DNA of 64,000 nt from Clostridium acetobutylicum ATCC 824 (GCF_000008765.1 NC_003030.1:2886001-2950000), one strand, 5' to 3'; positions 37,607 to 48,011 are shown, numbered from the stretch's first letter. The notes: a model not told the origin generated them from the sequence alone. Translations and numbers: made by a program.

Positions 37607-38791
37607 TCAAATCAATCCTTCATTTTCAGAAACACCTATTTCATTATTTGTTAAATAACACGCTGGATCTGATGCCCAAAAATCCCCTGTAACAGCTTCT
37701 GCTCTTGTTCTAAAATTCCCATTACATATAGAAAGCCATTTGCACTTTCCACATCTTCCTTTTAATAGTTTCTTCCTATCTTTAAGCCCTTTAAGAATGG
37801 AATTTGAATAATCAGTCCAAATATCTTTAAATTTCTTATCTTTAACATTTCCAAAGCTGTGGTTTGACGTAAATTGATCAGGATGTACATTTCCTCTATA
37901 GTCAACATTTGCAATAGCTATTCCTGAACGATTACCCCCATTTATTTCAAGAAATTTAAGAATATCCTCTTCTTTATCCTTAAATTTATCCTTTGCTTTT
38001 AAGTAAAGATAAACAGCATCTGCGTAGTTATCCACTGTCAATATTTCTACTTTATTTCCGAGCTCAAGAGTTTTATCCATAATTAAATCCATTGCTGCTC
38101 TGGCCTCTTTATTAGATATGTCTTTATTAATCATTGAGCTTCCTCTTCCTGAATATACAAGATGATAAAAGCACACTCTATCAATTTCTTCTTTTTTAAT
38201 TAATTTAAATATACTTTCAATTTCTCCATAGTTATATTGATTTATAGTGAATCTTAGTCCAACCTTTTGTCCAACCTCTTTGCAATTTCTAATTCCTTCA
38301 ATTGCTTTATCATAAGCTCCCTTTTTCCCTCTAAAATCATCATTTTTTTCTCCTATGCCATCAATACTTATACCAACATAACTTACACCAGCTTTTTTTA
38401 TCTTTTTAGCAGTTTCTTTATCTATAAGCGTTCCATTTGTTGAAAGTGTGCTTCTTATATTATTTTTTTTAGCAAATTCTATAAGTTCAAATATATCCTT
38501 TCTTATTAAAGGTTCTCCTCCTGAAAATATTATTACAGGAACTTTAAAATCACTTAAGTCTGCAATTAAGCTATATGCTTCCTCTGTTGAAAGTTCATCC
38601 TTATAGGTTTTTCCATCAGAACCAGCATAACAATGCTTACATCTTAAATTACAAGTTTTTGTACAATTAAAAACTACAACAGGTCCTAAATTACTTGTAG
38701 CTCCATTTTTCTGATTTTTTGCTTCTTTTACATATCTTAATTTATCTCCGTAACTCTCACTTGAACATAAAAGTTTAGATATTCCTATCAT
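37607..38791 (-). CDS. Radical SAM/SPASM tetrapyrrole enzyme, NirJ1-like
   Basis: 394 residues, first gene of the operon. The radical-SAM motif CNLRCKHCYAG begins at about residue 47, with IFSGGEPLI for SAM. The C-terminal cluster region has CGKCKWLSICNGN and a final cysteine in SDPACYL. Family knowledge: NirJ1/NirJ2 pairs occur in clostridia and relatives that have no cd1 nitrite reductase, next to NirD/L-like proteins. The start follows AAGGAG; 11 bases separate it from the NirJ2-like gene. Confidence 0.85.
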   Translation of the reverse strand: MIGISKLLCSSESYGDKLRYVKEAKNQKNGATSNLGPVVVFNCTKTCNLRCKHCYAGSDGKTYKDELSTEEAYSLIADLSDFKVPVIIFSGGEPLIRKDIFELIEFAKKNNIRSTLSTNGTLIDKETAKKIKKAGVSYVGISIDGIGEKNDDFRGKKGAYDKAIEGIRNCKEVGQKVGLRFTINQYNYGEIESIFKLIKKEEIDRVCFYHLVYSGRGSSMINKDISNKEARAAMDLIMDKTLELGNKVEILTVDNYADAVYLYLKAKDKFKDKEEDILKFLEINGGNRSGIAIANVDYRGNVHPDQFTSNHSFGNVKDKKFKDIWTDYSNSILKGLKDRKKLLKGRCGKCKWLSICNGNFRTRAEAVTGDFWASDPACYLTNNEIGVSENEGLI

Positions 38792-38904
38792 ATACTAACT
38801 CCTTAGTTTTAAATAAATTTTCTGTAAAGTATATTTACAAAGCTTTGAAATTATTCTTTAATACTTTCACTTTACAGCTTAACCACGTTTTAAAGAGTAT
38901 AAAA

Positions 38905-38944
38905 AAAAGCATTGATTTAAGTTAATTCCAAATCAATGCTTTTA
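38905..38944 (-). terminator. Terminator of the Ser-rich protein gene
   Basis: AAAAGCATTGATTT pairs with AAATCAATGCTTTT, with T-rich tail on the minus strand. Confidence 0.82.
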
Positions 38945-38955
38945 CTATCTAATTT

Positions 38956-39387
38956 TTAGATTAAACTATCTATACCATTAGTTTGACTAAGTGCGCTTGA
39001 ATCTGTGCTGCCATTTGCTGTACCTGATAAACTATTCAATATCTGATAAGCATAGTTATTATTTCCTCCAAAGCTGCTTGTTGTACTATCACTAGAACTA
39101 CTATCATCTGAAGCACTGTCTACACTTGAGTATGATGATGACATACTTTGCAGTGCTTGAAGTTGAAGCATAAGTTCTAACTCCTTAGCCGCTGACGTTT
39201 CTGATGTACCAGTTTTTTGTGTACTGCTTGTATTAACAGCTGATGTTCCCTTATCTGTTTGCTTTTCAATCGCATTATCAAGAAGCATCTTAAAAAGTGC
39301 ATCATTAGAATTCGAGCTAACTTTTGTACCTGATATACCTTGAAGTCCACTTGTTTGCATGCTTTGCAATATTTGACTTATATCCAT
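38956..39387 (-). CDS. Ser/Thr-rich low-complexity protein
   Basis: 143 residues from ATG 39387 (GAGGTG upstream; a GTG at 39399 is possible). The N-terminal part (ISQILQSMQTSG, FKMLLDNAIEK) looks like the unstructured lead of flagellar or lytic-transglycosylase (FlgJ/SLT-type) proteins. The rest is a Ser/Thr/Asp run followed by NNNYAYQILNSL, with no SLT domain. No signal peptide. Function unknown. Confidence 0.65.
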   Translation of the reverse strand: MDISQILQSMQTSGLQGISGTKVSSNSNDALFKMLLDNAIEKQTDKGTSAVNTSSTQKTGTSETSAAKELELMLQLQALQSMSSSYSSVDSASDDSSSSDSTTSSFGGNNNYAYQILNSLSGTANGSTDSSALSQTNGIDSLI

Positions 39388-39507
39388 ATAATCTCTCACA
39401 CCTCTCTTTTATACTATCATTTTGATTCTACCCTTTTTGAGAACTAATTTCTACATATTACACTATAGTTAATAAAACTTTATTTATTATTTTATTTTAT
39501 TTTATTT

Positions 39508-40695
39508 TTATATTTTGCCGTAGTAGCATTTTAATTCATTAGTCTCTACACCAATTAGACAGTAATTGCAATTTATACATCTAGATTCCTTTTCCTTACC
39601 TTCTTTAAATGTTTTTACAATACTCGGCTGAATTATAAATGGTCTTGACATTGAAACAAAATCACAATCTTTAGCAATAATATCTTCAATATCACTAAAC
39701 TTTCTTATTCCCCCAACTACTATCACCGGAATTGTAACCTTATTTTTTATTTCCCTTGCATTATTCAAATTATATAAAAAATGCGGTTCTGGACTTTTTA
39801 CTATTAATTTACCTACATGTTTTACTATAGGTTTTAAAAATTCAGGAATCCTTTTCATAGTTGGATCGCATTTAAGTATCATATCAAAAGGAACTTTTCC
39901 TCTAATTGTTACGAATCCTTCTTCTGCAATACCACAAGATACTTCTATTGCATTTATTCCTGAATTTTCAAGAGCTTTAGATATTTTTATTGCTTCTTCA
40001 AGCTTAATTCCATCTTTAGATGCTTCATATCCATTTATTTTTGCTAATATTGGATAGTTTTTAAACTTCTGTCTTGCTCTCTTCATTATTTCACTTACTA
40101 TTCTAAATCTATTTTCAGTGCTTCCACCCCATTTATCCTTCCTTTTATTCATATGTGGTGATAAAAAAGATGACAGCAAATACCCATGAGCTAAATGTAA
40201 TTCCACTCCATCAAAGCCAGCCTTTATTGCTCTTTCTATTGCATTTACGAAGGCTTCTATAATCTCATTTATCGCAACATCCGTTAACTCATGTGGCACA
40301 GAACCCCTATAAATTTTATCTCTTATTGGTGACGGTGCAACTGTTGGTTTTCCTGTTACTTTTTCGCTTGTTTGTCTTCCACAGTGAGCTATTTGCAAAA
40401 TTATAGGCACATCATACTTATGGATTTCATTCACCATATTTTTAAAAGAAGTAATATTTTCATCCTTATCTAGCATCAACATATTTTTAGCTGGTGACTT
40501 TCCATTTTGCATAACACCTGTATATCCTGTAATAATTGCCCCAACTTCGCCTTGTGCAAGCTCCATATATTTTTTTATTAAATCCTCAGTTGGCTTTCCT
40601 TCACTATCTGCCATGCTTTCATGGGTTGCAGAACGTAAAATTCTGTTTTTAAGCTTAATATTTCCTATCTTAGATTCTTCAAATACCTTTCTCAT
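39508..40695 (-). CDS. Old Yellow Enzyme-type NADH:flavin oxidoreductase
   Basis: 395 residues: an FMN TIM barrel (about 1-335), then a C-terminal tail. Typical elements: LKNRILRSATHESMA, QIAHCGRQ, the catalytic-type HLAHGYLLSSFLSP, GGSTENRFR and VGGIR. The tail carries cysteines CINCNYCLIGVETNELKC like the 4Fe-4S site of 2-enoate reductase and DCR enzymes. The FAD/NAD domain of the long (about 660-residue) family members is absent. Reduces activated C=C bonds; substrate unknown. Confidence 0.9.
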   Translation of the reverse strand: MRKVFEESKIGNIKLKNRILRSATHESMADSEGKPTEDLIKKYMELAQGEVGAIITGYTGVMQNGKSPAKNMLMLDKDENITSFKNMVNEIHKYDVPIILQIAHCGRQTSEKVTGKPTVAPSPIRDKIYRGSVPHELTDVAINEIIEAFVNAIERAIKAGFDGVELHLAHGYLLSSFLSPHMNKRKDKWGGSTENRFRIVSEIMKRARQKFKNYPILAKINGYEASKDGIKLEEAIKISKALENSGINAIEVSCGIAEEGFVTIRGKVPFDMILKCDPTMKRIPEFLKPIVKHVGKLIVKSPEPHFLYNLNNAREIKNKVTIPVIVVGGIRKFSDIEDIIAKDCDFVSMSRPFIIQPSIVKTFKEGKEKESRCINCNYCLIGVETNELKCYYGKI

Positions 40696-40837
40696 TAAAC
40701 TCTCCTCTTAATAAAAAGTTATATATCTATTATTTCAAACTTTTTCCTTGCATTCAACTTATATACAATAAATTTTCATCACCCTTTTAAATTTTTATAC
40801 ATAAACTATAATTAGTTATGTTTTATGGAGGTTTAAC

Positions 40838-41296
40838 ATGTATATACCAGAAGATCAAAATTTTTGCCCATACATGAGAGAAGATATTGATGTAGATACG
40901 AGACAGCAAAATCAAAATCTATGTAGTCAATTCGCTAACATTCTTGGTGCAAAGGTTACAGAATCAAAGCCGAGATCTTGTAGTGTTGAAAGAGATAGAG
41001 AAAATCTACGTATAACTATAATGGGGAAACCTCTAACTACAGTAGTTAAAGCAGAATTTTCTTACCAATCCCTTGATGCTTCAGGCAGAGCTCTTAATGT
41101 AGGCGAAGTGGCTGTTTTACAAGAGGAAGTAAACAGATTTATAACCGTACTTAGACGAAACGGAATTGATGTTACTGCAATTCACAATCACTGGCTATAT
41201 GATACTCCAAAATTAATATATGTTCATCTGCAATCCATAGAAAGACCGCTTGAATTTGCAAGAAAAGTAGCTGAAGCCCTTAGAGTTTTAAGATAA
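40838..41296 (+). CDS. DUF1259 (LppY/LpqO-like) domain protein
   Basis: 152 residues, no signal peptide. The DUF1259 signature is clear: NVGEVAVLQEEVNRFITVLR, VTAIHNHWLYDTPKLIYVH. The His-rich IHNH followed by LYD suggests a metal or cofactor site; biochemical function is unknown. The start follows GGAGG. It shares a terminator with the convergent Mn-catalase gene. Confidence 0.88.
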   Translation: MYIPEDQNFCPYMREDIDVDTRQQNQNLCSQFANILGAKVTESKPRSCSVERDRENLRITIMGKPLTTVVKAEFSYQSLDASGRALNVGEVAVLQEEVNRFITVLRRNGIDVTAIHNHWLYDTPKLIYVHLQSIERPLEFARKVAEALRVLR

Positions 41297-41299
41297 AAA

Positions 41300-41349
41300 A
41301 ATAGGCTTACAGTTATACTAAAATGTTAAGTATAGCTATAAGCCTATTT
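41300..41349. terminator. Bidirectional terminator, long hairpin
   Basis: AATAGGCTTA (41300-41309) pairs with TAAGCCTATT (41339-41348), plus an inner AGTTATACT / AGTATAGCT pairing. Confidence 0.85.
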
Positions 41350-41350
41350 C

Positions 41351-42028
41351 TTATCTTCTAGGATTGGAAAAACTTGGTTCTGTAGGATTAGGATCTTGAA
41401 CATATCTGCCTGGCGTAGACAAATCAAAATACAATTTAGAATCCTCTGTTACACCAAAATCTTTATTAGATCCTTCGTTTTTAACTTTATTTAATGCTTC
41501 TCTAAACAATGCATTATGCGCTTCTTCACGATTTAGAAGAAAATCTATAGTTCTTCTAACTTCTTTATCATTAATCTGACGGTATAAATATTCGTATACA
41601 ACCTTAGCCCTTTGCTCAGATGCTATATTAGAAAGCAAATCTGCCACAATATCACCAGTAACTGAAACATAATTTGCTGTCCATGGCTCACCCGAAGAGT
41701 TTACTAAAAATGGTGTCAATCCTGAAAGAACATGACTTTCAACTTCTCCGACTCCTACAACTTCATAGTTAACACTATGTCCGTTTAATAAGTTTATTGT
41801 TTCTGCAACTATCTCCATATGGCTTAATTCTTCTGTACCAATGTCAAGAAATAAATCCTTTAATGCCTGATCCTTTACTCTAAAGCTTTGAGATAAATAC
41901 TGCATTGCTGCTTTTAATTCACCATTTGCTCCACCTAGTTGTTCCTGCATAAGAACTGCATATTGAGGATTTTCTCTTTCTACTTTTACTTGCATTCCAT
42001 TTAACAATTGTTTTTCGTGTTTAAACAA
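41351..42028 (-). CDS. Manganese catalase / CotJC-like protein
   Basis: 225 residues with a TTG start eight bases after GGAGGTGG. Ferritin-like di-manganese fold: Glu in QLGGANGELKAAMQYL, EELSHMEIV (Glu and His ligands), then Glu in SEQRAKVVYEYL and NREEAHNALF. Known members break down hydrogen peroxide or sit in the spore coat (CotJC). The C-terminal tail is short (VQDPNPTEPSF), as in CotJC-type proteins. Confidence 0.9.
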   Translation of the reverse strand: MFKHEKQLLNGMQVKVERENPQYAVLMQEQLGGANGELKAAMQYLSQSFRVKDQALKDLFLDIGTEELSHMEIVAETINLLNGHSVNYEVVGVGEVESHVLSGLTPFLVNSSGEPWTANYVSVTGDIVADLLSNIASEQRAKVVYEYLYRQINDKEVRRTIDFLLNREEAHNALFREALNKVKNEGSNKDFGVTEDSKLYFDLSTPGRYVQDPNPTEPSFSNPRR

Positions 42029-42106
42029 GTTATGCCACCTCCATATTTTATTTGCCTTTATATTTTCTGATTAATCACTATATTTATGCATTTTTTTTAC
42101 ATAATA

Positions 42107-42134
42107 AAAAAACTCCGGCATACTGCTGAAGTTT
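42107..42134 (-). terminator. Terminator of the TPR lipoprotein gene
   Basis: AAAACTTC...GGAGTTTT stem (one G-U pair) with inner GCA/TGC and a T7 run on the minus strand. Confidence 0.7.
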
Positions 42135-42156
42135 TAACATATAGCATCTATAGACT

Positions 42157-42978
42157 TTAATTTGAATTTTTAAGTACTCTTTGAAGGTTTGTTTTAGCAT
42201 ACTGATTATTGGGATTACAATCAACTGCTTTATTATAGTAATTTTGTGCCTGGTTATAGTCACCTTTAAATTCATAATCCACTCCAAGCATGTTATATGC
42301 CTCAGATTTTGATCCATTATCATTAACCATTGTCAAATATTTTTGTATACTAATAATTGCCTCATCATACATCTTTAATTCAGTATAAGAATTTCCTAAC
42401 AAATAATAACTTTTATCTAAATTTCTATCAAGTTTTATAGAATCATTTAATATATTCACTGCATTATTTAAATCTTTATTTTCCCCTTTACCATCAATAT
42501 ACATAGCTGCTAACATATTCATTGCTTGAGCAAGTGTCTCTTTTCCATTTTCCTGTCCTCTATATACCTTCCACTTCCCATTATCATTAACTACATATCT
42601 TCTATAAGTTATCTCAATATCTCTATTTTCATAATTGTTATGGTTATTCTCTGTCACTGTAAATATACCCACATTTTTATAACAAGTACCATCTAATTTG
42701 CTTTTACCATACTGTTCATTCCTACTAATTTTAAAACTTCTTAACGTGTTTGTCTTCGATTGAATATTTAATAGCCTTAGAAAATCATGTTTTGAAAAAT
42801 TCCTCTTACTCTGATTACACAGTGCGCTATACGCCGCTTCTGCATTATTATTCTTTATATATCTATAATAACTATCAAGTACTTTCTCAGGATTCCCTTT
42901 AGGTGTACATCCAAGTAAACTCAATAGCAGCATAAAAATGGACATTATCTTAATTATAAAAATTATTTTTCTTAACAC
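42157..42978 (-). CDS. TPR-repeat lipoprotein
   Basis: 273 residues, GTG start eight bases after GAGGAG. Signal peptide with lipobox LSLLGC (Cys at about 23), then a DUF4878/NTF2-like segment (VLDSYYRYIKNNNAEAAY), and tetratricopeptide repeats from about residue 150 (NAVNILNDSIKLDRNLDKSY, KMYDEAIISIQKYL, GDYNQAQNYYNKAVD). Anchored outside the membrane; protein-protein contacts likely, partner unknown. Confidence 0.85.
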   Translation of the reverse strand: MLRKIIFIIKIMSIFMLLLSLLGCTPKGNPEKVLDSYYRYIKNNNAEAAYSALCNQSKRNFSKHDFLRLLNIQSKTNTLRSFKISRNEQYGKSKLDGTCYKNVGIFTVTENNHNNYENRDIEITYRRYVVNDNGKWKVYRGQENGKETLAQAMNMLAAMYIDGKGENKDLNNAVNILNDSIKLDRNLDKSYYLLGNSYTELKMYDEAIISIQKYLTMVNDNGSKSEAYNMLGVDYEFKGDYNQAQNYYNKAVDCNPNNQYAKTNLQRVLKNSN

Positions 42979-43087
42979 ATAAAAATCTCCTCACTAACGA
43001 TCTGCCATTAATATTATACAATTTTATATAGGTTAAAATTCCTTATATATGTTGAAAAATCATAAATAATCCCCCAAAAAACAAATA

Positions 43088-43120
43088 TAAGTGAGTGCAT
43101 AACCCACTCACTTACACTAA
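43088..43120 (-). terminator. Terminator of the LTA synthase gene
   Basis: TAAGTGAGTG (43088-43097) pairs with CACTCACTTA (43105-43114); a long T run follows on the minus strand. Confidence 0.88.
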
Positions 43121-45004
43121 TTATTTAGGATAACTTTTAAAATAGTCACTGCTGATAATTTTATCCGCTATATTAAGTCCTTTTATAGCTTCATCCTTAT
43201 CATTCTTATTCTTATTCTTAGCATTTCCTATAAACTCACCATTAGACCATACAGCATAGCTTTCATTTGTATTTAATAAATTACGTCCCATTGCTGTATT
43301 TAGATACTCGTTTTTATCTATTCCCATAAGATATAAAATTGTTGGCATCAAATCTATTTGTCCACCCGTTGTTGTTATCTCTTTTCCTTTTAGAGAACTA
43401 TTGTATACAATAAGTGGAACTTCCTTATGATTGTCAATCATCCAACTTTCAGCACCTTTTGTAGTTTCTACATCACTTTGATAATACTTATGAATTCCAC
43501 AATGATCTCCATATATTACTACCATAGTATTATCAAGTGCACCACTTTTTCTTAAATTATCAAGGAAAATTCCTATTTGTTTATCTTCGTAATGTACACT
43601 TTGAAGATATCCACCAAGATACGAACTATCAAGCTCGCTATTTATTTTAAGTTCTCTATACTTAGTTGGTAAATCAAAAGGAGCATGCCCTGACATTGTT
43701 ATAACATAATTATACCATGGTCCCTTACTTGCCTCTACCATTGGCTCTGCCTGTCTCAAAAAGCTTCCATCACTAAGTCCTAGTCCTATATTTTCATCAT
43801 CCTTAAATCCAGTTGAATCAACTATATTTTGAAAACCTATGGACTTAAGAGCGGGTTTCCAATTCCAGTATGAACCTTTATCACCATGCATAGCCTGAGT
43901 GTAATACCCCTGTCTTTCTAAAATTTTAGGAAGTGAATTATAGTATTTATTATCAGGATATCTAAAAAAAGTACTTCCCGTGGATACAGGATAAATTGAA
44001 GTATTTGTCATAAGCTCAGCGTCAGAGGTAGTTCCTTGATTTACCTCCTCATTATAATTGCTAAAATAAAGACTGTTTTTTAGCAATTTATTTAAATTTG
44101 GAGTTATCTCCTGACCATTTACACTTTTATTTATAACAAAATTTTCAAGAGACTCAACCTGTATTACAAGCAAATTTTTTCCTTTAAACATTCCACTGTA
44201 TTCATTATCAGGTAAGTTCTTTTTATTTTTATTTTGAAACCAAGTCTTAATTTCCTTTTTCTCCTCGGTTGTTAATTTTAAACGCTTAGAATTTTTGATG
44301 TAATTATAAATATCCAAATAATGATATCCTATTGGAGATGCATTACAAATTGTTATACTTGGTTTCCACTTTATTTCAAAAAAAGTTTGTTCCACATCAT
44401 ATTTATTTAGTGTATTCACTTTAAAAGGAACATATATAGTGTATATTGCGGAAACTGAAAATAATACTAAAAACAATACAATATTTCTAGAATGTTTCTC
44501 ATAGATTTTTCTATTTATAATACTAAAAGGTACTATAACAAATAAATCTACAATAAATAAAATATCAGATTTATGTATTAAAGAAACTATAGTACTAGAT
44601 AGATTGTCCAAATTTCCTGTTTGATTTAAAGAATAAAGAGTTGGAAGAGAACTAAATCCTCTATAGTACCATACATCTATTACAAACAAAATAGATAAAC
44701 ATAAATTAGAAAATATTAAAAACCACATACGTGATCTATTTTTGAATAGATAAGAAAAAGATACAATTAACACTATAAAATAAATATATATGTATGCATG
44801 TGATATCTTTGTATATGATGTCAATACTTGTTCAACTGTTGGTTTTTCATAGCTTATAGCACTTATAACTAAAAGTGATTTAAAAAATAAAATAATTACT
44901 GTGTAATAAAACAGCTTGCTTCTCCATAAAAAACAAGCTACCTTTTTAAAATTTTCTACGATACTTTCTTTCTTAGCCATTTCTCTAACGATATTAATGT
45001 GCAC
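43121..45004 (-). CDS. ltaS: Lipoteichoic acid synthase-family sulfatase
   Basis: 627 residues, GTG start nine bases after GAGGTG. Five membrane helices in the first ~230 residues, then an extracellular alkaline-phosphatase/sulfatase fold: VIQVESLENF (metal Glu), nucleophile Thr in NQGTTSDAELM, MHGDKGSYWNW, MSGHAPF and YGDHCGIH. It polymerises glycerol-phosphate from phosphatidylglycerol onto a glycolipid anchor. A sibling function (LTA primase, or another phosphotransferase) cannot be excluded. Confidence 0.88.
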   Translation of the reverse strand: MHINIVREMAKKESIVENFKKVACFLWRSKLFYYTVIILFFKSLLVISAISYEKPTVEQVLTSYTKISHAYIYIYFIVLIVSFSYLFKNRSRMWFLIFSNLCLSILFVIDVWYYRGFSSLPTLYSLNQTGNLDNLSSTIVSLIHKSDILFIVDLFVIVPFSIINRKIYEKHSRNIVLFLVLFSVSAIYTIYVPFKVNTLNKYDVEQTFFEIKWKPSITICNASPIGYHYLDIYNYIKNSKRLKLTTEEKKEIKTWFQNKNKKNLPDNEYSGMFKGKNLLVIQVESLENFVINKSVNGQEITPNLNKLLKNSLYFSNYNEEVNQGTTSDAELMTNTSIYPVSTGSTFFRYPDNKYYNSLPKILERQGYYTQAMHGDKGSYWNWKPALKSIGFQNIVDSTGFKDDENIGLGLSDGSFLRQAEPMVEASKGPWYNYVITMSGHAPFDLPTKYRELKINSELDSSYLGGYLQSVHYEDKQIGIFLDNLRKSGALDNTMVVIYGDHCGIHKYYQSDVETTKGAESWMIDNHKEVPLIVYNSSLKGKEITTTGGQIDLMPTILYLMGIDKNEYLNTAMGRNLLNTNESYAVWSNGEFIGNAKNKNKNDKDEAIKGLNIADKIISSDYFKSYPK

Positions 45005-45266
45005 TAAAAAATCACCTCATAAATTTGCTTTATCTTTTGTACCCTACTTCCCTGTTTAAATAGTTCATAAAAACACTCTTCCTATAATACTATTTTATTA
45101 TTAACAAAGTATAACTATATTCTTATAATTTTATAAATTCCACTCAGTATTATATGGAGTTAATTCAATAAGCTGGATATTGCATCACAAGTAGCCCACT
45201 TTTAAATCACCCTTTAATTAATTGAACATATAATATAGCAAAGAACACTGAGAAAGGATGGGACAA

Positions 45267-46979
45267 GTGAAACTAAAAACAAAATTAATAATTATGATTA
45301 CTATTATGATAGTAACCTCTGCTATACTATGTTTAATAGGTATAATAGGCGTTTATAGCATTACAAATAAAGTAAACTATTTAAACAATACAACACTTCC
45401 TAAGGTTAATAATGCAATAAATGCAGATAGGGATATGTATCAAACTTCAATTGATGAGCTTCTGATATTTTACGCTACTCCTAATAGCCCTGATTGGAAT
45501 AACTATGTTAAGGATATTAATAAAAATATAAACCAAATCAATAGCAGAGTAGATATATATAAAAAGCTTGCCAGTGAAAATGAATTGACTTTAGTAAATG
45601 ATCATATAACTGCAAGAAATACGTGGATTTCAGAAATAAATACAATTATTGATCTTCTTAAGAAAAATACCCCTGAAAGTCGAAATGAAGCTAGAAAAAC
45701 ACTTGAACATTCTAAAATAGACTTCAATAAGGCAAGAACACCGTTAAATAAAATGGGAGAAGTGTCTAATGACAGCTTTAAGATATTAAAAGAAGCACAA
45801 AATGAAGCAGCCTACGTAAGAATATCTCTCATATTAGGAATAATTATTAGTACAATTTTTATCACAATACTTGGAATTATAACTTTAAGTCAAACAGTTA
45901 CTCCCATGAATAAAATGGTAAAATTCTTAAATAAAGCTTCAACTTTTGATTTAACCTCCAATAAAGATAGTTCCAATAATTCAAAACACTTCAGTTCTGA
46001 AATGAAGATAATGTCCTCTTCTTTAAAAAAGATGATAGAAAATTTGCGAAGCATTATAACTATTATAAAGGAAAACTCATTTAAAGTAACAACAACCTCA
46101 AAAAATGTTTCTGATATAATTAATGAAACCTCTTCTTCAGTTGAAGCTGTAGCAAAATCTTCAAATGAGATTGCTCATGCTGCAATAAACCTTGCATCAA
46201 ATGCAGAAGAAGGAGCAGAGAAAATTGAAAATCTATCCAGGGAGATGGATGAGGTAGCTCACAGCACTGAGCTTATGAAGCAATATATATCTGAAACTAA
46301 AAAAGCAAATGAAAAGGGTTTTGATTGCATTCTCCAGCTGCAAAATGCTGTAGACAAAAATATTAAAGCTGCTGAAAAAGTTACAAGTCAAGTTTCTGCT
46401 CTAGACACAAATTCTAAAGAAATCAAAAAAGTAACTGACGCAATAAAATCTATAACCTCTCAAGTAAATCTATTATCATTGAATGCCGCCATAGAAGCCG
46501 CAAAATCTGGTGAAGCAGGCCGAGGATTTGCCGTTGTAGCTGATGAAATAAGAAAACTCGCCGATGAAACCTCTAATTCAACTAATGAAATAGAAGGTAC
46601 TTTAGAGAAGATTCAAACCATGATATCTAATGTAAAATCAGAGGTTTCTGACGTAAAGAGCGTTATAATAACCACACAAAATGCCTCACAAAATACAGAT
46701 AAAGCATTTAAATCTATTGCTTCCTGTGTTGATAATTTTATTAATCAAATAGATATACTTTTAGAAAATATAAAGAATATAGATAAGGAAAAAAATGATG
46801 TTGTAGCTACCTTTGAAAATGTATCTGCAATTTCAGAACAAACAGCTTCTGGAACGGAACAAATATCTGCAGCCGTACAGGAACAATCTTCAAACCTAGA
46901 ACAAATAATGAAGTCTGCCAATGATTTAAAAACAATTGCTGCTGAATTAGATGCTTTAATTAATGAGTTTAAAGTTTAA
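45267..46979 (+). CDS. Methyl-accepting chemotaxis protein (4HB sensor)
   Basis: 570 residues from GTG 45267; AAAGGATGGG lies eight bases upstream, and overlaps the ATG at 45258. TM1 at about 6-30, a four-helix-bundle sensor (to about 185), TM2 at about 185-208, HAMP, then the signalling domain with tip [19 protein letters not shown] and [15 protein letters not shown]. Ligand unknown. Terminator at 46990-47023. Confidence 0.94.
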   Translation: MKLKTKLIIMITIMIVTSAILCLIGIIGVYSITNKVNYLNNTTLPKVNNAINADRDMYQTSIDELLIFYATPNSPDWNNYVKDINKNINQINSRVDIYKKLASENELTLVNDHITARNTWISEINTIIDLLKKNTPESRNEARKTLEHSKIDFNKARTPLNKMGEVSNDSFKILKEAQNEAAYVRISLILGIIISTIFITILGIITLSQTVTPMNKMVKFLNKASTFDLTSNKDSSNNSKHFSSEMKIMSSSLKKMIENLRSIITIIKENSFKVTTTSKNVSDIINETSSSVEAVAKSSNEIAHAAINLASNAEEGAEKIENLSREMDEVAHSTELMKQYISETKKANEKGFDCILQLQNAVDKNIKAAEKVTSQVSALDTNSKEIKKVTDAIKSITSQVNLLSLNAAIEAAKSGEAGRGFAVVADEIRKLADETSNSTNEIEGTLEKIQTMISNVKSEVSDVKSVIITTQNASQNTDKAFKSIASCVDNFINQIDILLENIKNIDKEKNDVVATFENVSAISEQTASGTEQISAAVQEQSSNLEQIMKSANDLKTIAAELDALINEFKV

Positions 46980-46989
46980 TTATTCTTTT

Positions 46990-47025
46990 AAAAAAAGTGC
47001 CTCTATTTAGAAGCACCTTTTTTAA
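46990..47025 (+). terminator. Terminator of the chemoreceptor gene
   Basis: AAAAAAGTGC-CTCTA... pairs with ...TAGAAGCAC-CTTTTTT, with minor bulges and a T6 tail. Confidence 0.8.
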
Positions 47026-47189
47026 CTATTAACTTATTAGGATGCTTTAAACTAAACACATATAATCGATACATATGATTAACTTACTACACAGCTGTAC
47101 TCTTAGATTAAAAGAAAAATTATCTAGATAAGCTTTAACACAATTACACATACTATTAGTATTTAAATAAAAAGTAGGAGGTTTTAAAA

Positions 47190-48011
47190 ATGGGAAACAA
47201 ATTAGTTAACAGCTTATCTAAAATTACTACCTCATCAAAAGAAGTAACTTCAGATATACTTGTTATGAATTTTACAATTGTGAACGCTTTTTTAATTGGA
47301 AATAAAACGCAGTGGGTACTTGTGGATACAGCTCTTGAAAACTCAGCTGATTTTATACTTAAAGCTGCTGAAAAAAGATTTGGTAAAGGTAGTGTACCAA
47401 AAGCGATTATTCTTACTCATGGGCACTTTGATCATGTTGGTTCTGTTATAAAACTCTCTAAACTTTGGAGTGTTCCTGTATACATTCATGAATTGGAAAT
47501 GCCATATGTAACAGGCAAAAAAGATTACCCTCTAGCTGATCCTACTGTAGATGAAGGTATGGTAGCAAAAATTTCACAGACCTTCCCTCATACAAGTATA
47601 GACATAAGCTCCAATGTCTCTCCTCTTCCTTCTGATTCCAGTATTCCTTATATGCCAGATTGGAAATGGATACACACTCCCGGTCACACCGATGGGCATA
47701 TTTCTCTATTTCGTGAAAAGGATCATGTACTTATTGTAGGCGACGCTTTTTGCACTACAAAGCAAGAATCCTTGTTATCTGTAATTACACATCATGAAGA
47801 GATAAGTGGTCCTCCAAAATATTTAACCACAGATTGGGCAAAAGCTAAAAACTCAATAATATGTTTAAAAAATCTAAAACCACTTATAGCTATACCAAGC
47901 CATGGTGAAGAGCTGTCAGGTGAAGAACTAACTAAACATCTAGAACTTTTAATTAATAATTTTGATGAAATTGCAAAACCAGCTGAAGGACAGTTTGTAA
48001 CTAATAAATAA
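47190..48011 (+). CDS. Metallo-beta-lactamase-fold hydrolase
   Basis: 273 residues, cytosolic. Zinc motif HGHFDHVGS (about residues 73-81), later HTPGHTDGH, GDAFCTTK and SHGEE as further ligands. It belongs to the broad MBL-fold group (thioesterase, lactonase or phosphodiesterase activities); the exact reaction cannot be told. The start follows AGGAGG; terminator at 48018. Confidence 0.88.
   Translation: MGNKLVNSLSKITTSSKEVTSDILVMNFTIVNAFLIGNKTQWVLVDTALENSADFILKAAEKRFGKGSVPKAIILTHGHFDHVGSVIKLSKLWSVPVYIHELEMPYVTGKKDYPLADPTVDEGMVAKISQTFPHTSIDISSNVSPLPSDSSIPYMPDWKWIHTPGHTDGHISLFREKDHVLIVGDAFCTTKQESLLSVITHHEEISGPPKYLTTDWAKAKNSIICLKNLKPLIAIPSHGEELSGEELTKHLELLINNFDEIAKPAEGQFVTNK

Noticed and set aside
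39481-39515. TTTTA tandem run as a repeat element or CRISPR-like array
   Set aside because: A simple AT-rich run after the Old Yellow Enzyme gene; no repeat-spacer structure exists here or elsewhere in the window.
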